From assembly GCA_965653565.1 (NCBI GenBank), contig CBFHAI010000006.1:1-64000 (forward strand): DNA of 64,000 bases, given 5' to 3'. Position 1 is the first letter of the stretch; every line of letters starts with the position of its first letter. Shown piece after piece: positions 58,727 to 64,000 of the stretch. Below the pieces are notes generated by a model. It was not told the origin of the DNA, ran no database searches, and saw only the letters and a program-made list of their open reading frames with translations. This stretch comes from JALCLA01 sp965653565 (GTDB taxonomy: Bacteria > Pseudomonadota > Gammaproteobacteria > Xanthomonadales > Xanthomonadaceae). Made by a program: the position numbers and the translations under genes.

Positions 58727-59845
58727 TTAGAGCGCGAGGTCGACCACGAACATGCCGAAGTCCTCGACGCTGCCGCCGTCGTAGGAGCTCGGGAACTGCG
58801 GCTTGAGCCAGCCGCCCATCTTCGAAATCGCGATGGCCTGGCGGTTGTCGTAGTCCTTGCCTTGCTCGTGCCAGCCCGGGATACCCAGGTCAGCGAGAGC
58901 AAGCGCCTGCGCGCCGAGGAACAGCGAACGCGTACCGTCGACGGTGCCGGTGGCGCCCCACTTCGAGCCCGACGCGGCGCCCGACGTGTTGTACACACGC
59001 GGATACGGCTTGATGATGATGCCGTTCATCGTCACGACCGCACCGGTGAAGATGCGGTGGTTCGAGCCGCGTGCATCGGCACCGACCAGCGCCGCGCGGA
59101 AGTCCGCGTTGCGGTACAGGCGAGCCATCGTGTCGTCGTGGACGAGCCACAGGTGGTATTCCTTGCCACCCAGCTTCAACGGCGGAATGCGCTTCGTCGC
59201 CGCCTTCGCCTTCATCATCGGCAGCAGGTCGTAGACCGGCACATCGGCGACGTCCATCACCGCCGTATCGCCGGCTACGAGGCCGTCGGCCGCATCCCAG
59301 CGGAAGTGACGATTCGCCGAGGGCGGACGCACGTCGGCCGCGTAATCGAGATCGGTCCACGGATCCTGACCCGCCGGCGTGACGCGCGGGCTGCCATCCG
59401 TGTTGAACTCGAAACCGATGCCCGACGCAACGAGGATCGCCTGATCTTCCCAGGTGTCGCCGAGCCAGCCCGAGAGCAGCGGGCGTGCGGTTTTGCGGAA
59501 CTTGATGACGCTCTTCTGCTCGGAGAGCGCGCCCTTGTTGATGACAGCGTTGCGCAGCTGATCGAACGTGATCTGCTGCCAGTGCGCTTCGCTCGAGCGC
59601 TCGCGGCCTTCCATCGTGTTGTCGCCGAACACGCCGCCGCCGATCAGGCGAGGGATCAGATGGAAGAAGGCGCCGGATTCGCCCTTGTTGTTCTTCGTGA
59701 GCTCGGTGACGTGCTCGATGATGGCCGCGTGGCCTTTGCCGAGCATGCCGGTGAAGAAAAAGTTTTCCTGAAACTCTTCGTAGGCCTGATGGCCCCAGGC
59801 CATGCGAGCCTGCGGCTGCAGTGCGCCGTAGTCCGTTGCGGACAT
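58727..59845 (-). CDS. Major capsid protein, N4-gp56 type
   Basis: 372 residues. The pattern SATDYGALQPQARMAWGHQAYEEFQENFFFTGMLGKG, followed by GESGAFFHLIPRLIGGGVFGDNTMEG near 55-80 and AILVASGIGF, matches the N4-gp56 family of HK97-fold major capsid proteins. Position after portal and scaffold supports this. 88 bases separate it from the small head protein downstream. Confidence 0.85.
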   Translation of the reverse strand: MSATDYGALQPQARMAWGHQAYEEFQENFFFTGMLGKGHAAIIEHVTELTKNNKGESGAFFHLIPRLIGGGVFGDNTMEGRERSSEAHWQQITFDQLRNAVINKGALSEQKSVIKFRKTARPLLSGWLGDTWEDQAILVASGIGFEFNTDGSPRVTPAGQDPWTDLDYAADVRPPSANRHFRWDAADGLVAGDTAVMDVADVPVYDLLPMMKAKAATKRIPPLKLGGKEYHLWLVHDDTMARLYRNADFRAALVGADARGSNHRIFTGAVVTMNGIIIKPYPRVYNTSGAASGSKWGATGTVDGTRSLFLGAQALALADLGIPGWHEQGKDYDNRQAIAISKMGGWLKPQFPSSYDGGSVEDFGMFVVDLAL

Positions 59846-60072
59846 GGGTGTATCTCCCGTGGTGATGGGTGGCGAAAAAACAGGGGGGTGCTGCAGGGGC
59901 TGACCTATCTCGCCGGTCGCGCGGAACCGCCGCCGTGTCGTGGCAGCGAAGCCGGGTTACTCCCTCACCAGGGGCGCGTTTGTTGTCGCGGCGCGCGCCG
60001 CGGAATCGTCGTTCTCGACGAGCGAACCGCGCTGAGGCGCGCGGCTAGCCTGTGACGTGCTGCTGCGTTCGA

Positions 60073-61134
60073 TCAGGGATCGAGCGCACCTTCGCCCAGC
60101 AGCTTTTCGCGGTCGGCTTTCGACAACTGCTTCCACTGGCCGGGCTTGAGATTTTCGAGGTCGATATCGGCGCCAAGGCCGCGATCACCGATACCGCCGT
60201 TCAGCGGCGCCGGCGTCGCCGACGCGGCAGCCTGCGCCGCCGCGTCCGCGCGGTTGCGCGCGGCGTGCGGGTCGGCTGCGGCTGCAGCGGCGGCCGCAGC
60301 TGCGGCGGCTGCCACGCCGGCACCCGCGCCAGGCACGGTGTAGTTGAAGGCCTCAAAGGCCTGCTTTTCCATCTTTTCGATCAGCGCTTCGTTCGAAAGC
60401 GCGCTGTCCTGCCCGAGTTCCTTCAACAACTCGTTCACTGCGTTGCGACGGATCGGGTTCGCGAGGAAATCTGCATTTGCTTCCTGCCACTTCGTGATCG
60501 TCGACGTCCAATCGTTCTTCGCAAGCTCGACGCGTTGCGCGACCTGCAGTTGGTGGAACTTGATAGCCGCCGAGTGCTCGGCCTGCTCGATCACCAGCGC
60601 ATTGCGCTTCTCGTCGAGCTCTTCGAACTTAGCGTCGAGTTCATCGCGCGTCAGATCGCCCTCGTCGTACTGAGCGCGCAGCGCAGCGCGTTCATCTTTC
60701 AGCGCTTTGGTTTCGGCCGCGAAATCGCGATCGGCGGGCGGCGCGGCGAGCGCGGTTGCCTGCTTTTCGAGCGCTTCAATGCGGCGGCGCGACTCCTTCA
60801 ATTCGTTGTTCACTTCGTCGAAGCGCGCCTTGGGAATCTTCGGCCCGCCGTCGCCCCTGTCGTCATCGGCGCCGGTGGCACCCGATGCACCGGTTGCGCC
60901 CGTCGCGCCCGCGGCGCCAGTGGCGCCCGTCGCACCTTCAGCGGCAGCGGTCGCACCCGTTGCACCTGCGGCTGCGGCATCGGCCCCCGTCGCCCCGGTC
61001 GCGCCGGCAACAGCAGCGTTTTCCGGTTCGTCGCCGTCGAGGTCATAGGCCTCGGGAAACTCTTTCTTGAGGGCCGCGATATCCGCAGCGCTCGGGCTGT
61101 TGGAGGCGTTGTTCGGCTGGTTGTCGGTGCTCAT
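60073..61134 (-). CDS. Scaffold-like phage protein with GAT collagen-like repeats
   Basis: 353 residues in the scaffold position between portal and capsid genes. Residues about 44-90 are Gly-Ala-Thr repeats of collagen-like style (GATGATGADAAAAGATGAT). A strong coiled coil follows (105-190, FDEVNNELKESRRRIEALEK), then a helical region, a run of 14 Ala (274-287), and an acidic C-terminus. Long helices and an acidic, flexible character fit a scaffold; the GAT and poly-Ala tracts are unusual for one. The following 227-base gap has no gene. Confidence 0.7.
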   Translation of the reverse strand: MSTDNQPNNASNSPSAADIAALKKEFPEAYDLDGDEPENAAVAGATGATGADAAAAGATGATAAAEGATGATGAAGATGATGASGATGADDDRGDGGPKIPKARFDEVNNELKESRRRIEALEKQATALAAPPADRDFAAETKALKDERAALRAQYDEGDLTRDELDAKFEELDEKRNALVIEQAEHSAAIKFHQLQVAQRVELAKNDWTSTITKWQEANADFLANPIRRNAVNELLKELGQDSALSNEALIEKMEKQAFEAFNYTVPGAGAGVAAAAAAAAAAAAADPHAARNRADAAAQAAASATPAPLNGGIGDRGLGADIDLENLKPGQWKQLSKADREKLLGEGALDP

Positions 61135-61138
61135 AGGT

Positions 61139-63226
61139 TCACTCGGCGGTTGCGGAAAGGCCGCGTTCCAATCCGATCGCGGGATTCGCGGGATTGGTCG
61201 GCGTCAACGGATTGGTGTTCTCGGGTCCGGTGGCCATCGGAGCGACACCGGCCGGAGCCTGGGGGATGATGGGAGCCGCGTTCTTGTCGACGAATCCACC
61301 GCTCAACAGCAGCGCGTCGGCCAGCGAAGCCGCGGCCGGCGTCAACACGATTTCGCGAGCGGTGGTGACGGCCGAGAATTGCGCTTCGATCGACTTTGCC
61401 ACCGCGGTGTTCTTCGCGAGCTCGGCCTGGGCGATCTTGAGGTTGGCTTCGGCCTCGGCCACCGGATCGCTTTTGCCTTCCGACTGCATGAGTTCGTCGG
61501 CGATGTCGCTCTTGTCGGCCAGATTCGACGCACGGACCAGGCGGGCGTTGCTGAGCGGCACGCCCAACTCCTTCATCGCCTTCATCTGTTCGAACTGCGA
61601 GTTATCGAACGTCACCTGCGCCGGCTGCTCGCTGAGCACGATGTCGTATTGCCCCATCGTCAGATCGTTTAGCACTTCGCCGTTTGGCCGACGCTCGTTC
61701 AACGTGTGCGGGATGTTGCGCTTGACGCCGTAGGAATCCTCTTCGGTGATGCGCATCACGCGCTCGGCACCCATGAACTTCTGCACGCACTCGACGACAC
61801 GCTCCACCACCATCTTTCGCGACCGCGACAGGTTGTCGAGCGGCATCGCGAGCTTTTGCTGCGCGGCGAACTGCAACGACTGAATCGCTACACCGCTGAG
61901 GTCGGGCTTCTGCAAGCCCTGCATCGCATCGTCGACGCCGGACACGATCTGCGCATTGCGATATGCAAACTCGATCATCTTGTCCAAGCCGGTCGGAATC
62001 TGATTCGGCTGAATCTTCTCGAACGCCTTTGAGCCTGGCTTGCGAAGCAGAACGAGGCCGGTAGTCGCACCCTTCGCCGTGAACACTGCGTCGGTCATGT
62101 TGGCCAGCTGGTTCGCCTCGCCCTGCCAACCGCTGTTCGCCGAACCGTTGACGACGTGGCCGTACTGGCTGATGAACTTGTTGAGCATGTCTTGCACGCT
62201 CACCAAGTTGTCGACCATTCCCACCGACCGGCCACGGCGGAAATAGGGGAAGTACGGCACGGCCGTGATGTGGTCGTAGGGGGACAGCTTCTCGAACAGC
62301 ATCACTTCGGGCGCCGCCGCCGACCAGCGCACGCGGCGCATGCGGCGCTTGAACACCGGGATGCCCTGATCGATCAGCCAGCCGATCGATTCGCGGGTGT
62401 TGCCTTCCACGACGCGCACATCGCCCGTCGGCCAGCGCGCAACGAGCACATTTTCGTACACGTTCGACTGACGCTCGACGACGCGGTATCGGCGCCATGC
62501 GCCTTCCTTGCCCATCCAGCCGCGGCCGAGGTGATACATGCCCGGCAGGCGTTCATCAAAACCGCTGCGATCGATGCCCTGCTCCGTGCCGTGCGGATCC
62601 TCGCTGACGTAGGTTTTCGCGTTGCCGACAACATCGCGCGCGGCGTCGCGGCCGTAGTTCTGCTCGATTTCCGCAGCGGTGAGCCATCGGGTTTCATGCC
62701 AGTCGGCCCAGCTGTCCGGGTCGTAGCTCTTCCCATCCGGATCGGGAATGCCGTCGAGCGGGTCGACCACCCGCAGGGACGGCAGCCCCAGGTCCGACAT
62801 TTCGTAATCCATGCGCACATCGATGTAGCCGCGCTGCTGGATCAGGCCGTCGGTGAACGCATCCGTCTCGGCGTGGCGCCAGTTGGCGTTGTCGAGCACC
62901 TGGCGGACCACCTTCGACATGAGCTTCGCGCTGGCTTCGTCGGCGCGGCCACCGCGCGGCACGAACGACACGTCGACGCGGTTCGCGATCTGGTAGCCCA
63001 CGGCTGCGGTGATCGCCGGCTTCACGACATCGACTTCGTACGTCGGCCGGCCTTCGCTTTCGAGCACGGCCTTGTCCGACGGCAACCACTGCCGGCCGCC
63101 GGCGAGGAAGTAGTCCTCGAGCCTGCGCACGTGCGCCATCCACGCCTCGTGGCCACGCAGATAGACCTCGCCCAAACGGTCGAACACATCGCGCGCTGCG
63201 TCGCGATTTCGAGTCGTGTCGGACAT
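61139..63226 (-). CDS. Phage portal protein (P22 type)
   Basis: 695 residues. It starts MSDTTRNRDAARDVFDRLGEVYLRGHEAWMAHVRRLEDYFLAGGRQW and shows the P22-like portal landmarks VDVVKPAITAAVGYQIANR, LRVVDPLDGIPDPDGKSYDPDSWADW, ITAVPYFPYFRRGRSVGMVDNLVSVQDMLNKFISQY and ISGVAIQ-like DLSGVAIQSLQFAAQQKLA, with a long C-terminal helical tail. It forms the twelve-subunit DNA gate of the head. The frame is open to 63937, but the ATG at 63226 lies eight bases after terL, and the upstream frame overlaps it. Confidence 0.85.
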   Translation of the reverse strand: MSDTTRNRDAARDVFDRLGEVYLRGHEAWMAHVRRLEDYFLAGGRQWLPSDKAVLESEGRPTYEVDVVKPAITAAVGYQIANRVDVSFVPRGGRADEASAKLMSKVVRQVLDNANWRHAETDAFTDGLIQQRGYIDVRMDYEMSDLGLPSLRVVDPLDGIPDPDGKSYDPDSWADWHETRWLTAAEIEQNYGRDAARDVVGNAKTYVSEDPHGTEQGIDRSGFDERLPGMYHLGRGWMGKEGAWRRYRVVERQSNVYENVLVARWPTGDVRVVEGNTRESIGWLIDQGIPVFKRRMRRVRWSAAAPEVMLFEKLSPYDHITAVPYFPYFRRGRSVGMVDNLVSVQDMLNKFISQYGHVVNGSANSGWQGEANQLANMTDAVFTAKGATTGLVLLRKPGSKAFEKIQPNQIPTGLDKMIEFAYRNAQIVSGVDDAMQGLQKPDLSGVAIQSLQFAAQQKLAMPLDNLSRSRKMVVERVVECVQKFMGAERVMRITEEDSYGVKRNIPHTLNERRPNGEVLNDLTMGQYDIVLSEQPAQVTFDNSQFEQMKAMKELGVPLSNARLVRASNLADKSDIADELMQSEGKSDPVAEAEANLKIAQAELAKNTAVAKSIEAQFSAVTTAREIVLTPAAASLADALLLSGGFVDKNAAPIIPQAPAGVAPMATGPENTNPLTPTNPANPAIGLERGLSATAE

Positions 63227-63234
63227 TGGGCCTC

Positions 63235-64000
63235 TCAGGCGGTTCGGGAGTTGCGGTTGGCGTGAACAGGAAAGCGTTGGCGCAGCTTCGATCGCCATTC
63301 CGGCTCGGCTGCGTTGATGTGCGTCTGCGCGCCGTCGTAGCCCTGGGCGAATTGCCGGAAGGCATCGGCGTAGTTCGAATGCGCGTCGTGCACGTGCTCG
63401 TCGGTGAAGGCACCGATGGCGTTGTTGAAGCGCTTGCGATAGCTCGCGAGGCTCGCCAGTCCATCGGCGCAGCCGTCGGGCGTGTCGTCGATGAAGCAGG
63501 ATGCGAAGGCCGCGCGCGCCTGGTTGATGCCGTCGATGCGACGGTCGACCTTCGGCACGATCTGGAACCGCTGCCCGGGCATGAGTTCCTGCAGCTGATC
63601 CATCGCGCTCTTGCCGCCGCTGGTCAGCGGCTTGTGCGCGCCGTCGTGCGGCAGGTAGTGCGTGTCGTAGACGAACCCGCGTTCCTTCGCCACTTCCATG
63701 AGATAGGCGGCGTAGTGCGGCAGGTACTCGCCGCTGTTCTGATACGCGTGCACGAACAAGTTCTGCATGGCCACCGACTGGTGAAACCAAATGCTGTTGA
63801 AGTCGTTCTTGCCCAGATCCCAGAAGGTGTTGACCGGGATTTCCGGGCGGTGCGGAAAGCGGCCGATGCGCCCTTCGGCGCGCGCGCGCTGCAATTCCTT
63901 GAAGTAGTACGCGCCTTCGACGCGATTGCCGCGCCACAGGCCTTTCAGCAGCGCCTCGGCTTCGTCCGGCGGCATCAGCATCAGCCGCTCGCGATAGCCC
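63235..64000 (-). CDS. Terminase large subunit, C-terminal part (runs off the edge)
   Basis: About 255 residues are visible; the frame is open to the edge with no start in sight. VNTFWDLGKNDFNSIWFHQ is the RNase-H-like nuclease strand with the first catalytic Asp, YDTHYLPHDGAHK a middle block, and FTDEHVHDAHSNYADAFRQF the closing block with Asp residues of the metal site. The N-terminal ATPase half lies beyond the window. First gene of the visible late operon. Confidence 0.85.
   Translation of the reverse strand, partial: GYRERLMLMPPDEAEALLKGLWRGNRVEGAYYFKELQRARAEGRIGRFPHRPEIPVNTFWDLGKNDFNSIWFHQSVAMQNLFVHAYQNSGEYLPHYAAYLMEVAKERGFVYDTHYLPHDGAHKPLTSGGKSAMDQLQELMPGQRFQIVPKVDRRIDGINQARAAFASCFIDDTPDGCADGLASLASYRKRFNNAIGAFTDEHVHDAHSNYADAFRQFAQGYDGAQTHINAAEPEWRSKLRQRFPVHANRNSRTA

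Larger units (their letters stand above)
34213..64000. mobile_element. Prophage (short-tailed type), left part
   Basis: From tRNA-Asn to the edge every gene is phage-like or unknown. A minus-strand late operon of nineteen genes runs from terL (right edge) to the 3043-residue polyvalent protein, with gaps of mostly 0-30 bases or small overlaps. The P22-type portal, N4-gp56-type capsid and large internal proteins, with no tape measure or sheath, suggest a podovirus-like particle. Integrase, repressor, replication and lysis genes are missing from the window and would be to the right, if present. The head genes show no frameshift, so the element may be intact. Confidence 0.85.

Noticed and set aside
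61139..63937. A 932-residue portal starting upstream at 63937
   Set aside because: The extra N-terminus overlaps the terminase gene in another frame and is Arg/Ala-rich shadow sequence; the ATG at 63226 has the correct position and family start.

Overview
The window looks like a chromosome segment of a GC-rich gammaproteobacterium of the order Xanthomonadales (Xanthomonadaceae/Rhodanobacteraceae-like). The basis is the queA-tgt pair, the operon thrS-infC-rpmI-rplT-pheS-pheT-ihfA-merR-tRNA-Pro, a prolyl aminopeptidase whose catalytic residues fall at the same numbers as in the Xanthomonas enzyme, and intergenic repeats built from a GGGAATC heptamer. Genus cannot be decided from sequence reading alone.

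Layout. 1-6000: queuosine genes tgt and queA (minus strand), a class III aminotransferase and a P-loop-like unknown (plus), and prolyl aminopeptidase (minus). 6100-7130: a secreted protein of unknown function. 7200-15140: the translation operon on the minus strand, with an unusual ATC start for infC, a probable terminator-type attenuator between rplT and pheS, and a probable attenuator with a short Thr-Thr leader peptide before thrS. 15300-15640: a nested repeat region. 15669-18072: an MBOAT O-acyltransferase overlapping its SGNH-like partner. 18238-18912: 3-methyladenine DNA glycosylase. 19054-30236: a membrane-anchored winged-helix/TPR regulator, a 1837-residue exported protein with fourteen delta-60 repeats (probably two seven-bladed propellers), and a subtilisin-family protease one base downstream. 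30551-34232: tRNA-Val, a BON-LysM protein, uvrB, a type IV pilin-like protein and tRNA-Asn.

From tRNA-Asn (34157) to the right edge the DNA is a prophage or prophage remnant that continues past the window. After two small plus-strand genes it is one minus-strand late operon read from right to left: terminase large subunit, P22-type portal, scaffold-like protein with GAT repeats, N4-gp56-type major capsid protein, small head and neck proteins, several fibre-like or tail proteins, two helical or low-complexity candidate ejection proteins, and last a 3043-residue polyvalent PLxRFG-type protein. No tape measure, tube or sheath was seen, which suggests a short-tailed virion. No integrase, lysis or repressor gene lies in the window.

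The most unusual object is that 3043-residue protein. It combines glycine-zipper segments, an inorganic-pyrophosphatase-like module, a GGDEF-type cyclase domain with an SGDEF signature, a DUF3560-like module, a possible barnase/EndoU-type nuclease domain, an HExxxH metallopeptidase motif, a PLxRFG motif and a hydrophobic C-terminal module. Its coding sequence also contains a perfect terminator-like hairpin in a domain linker, as if two genes had been fused across an old terminator.
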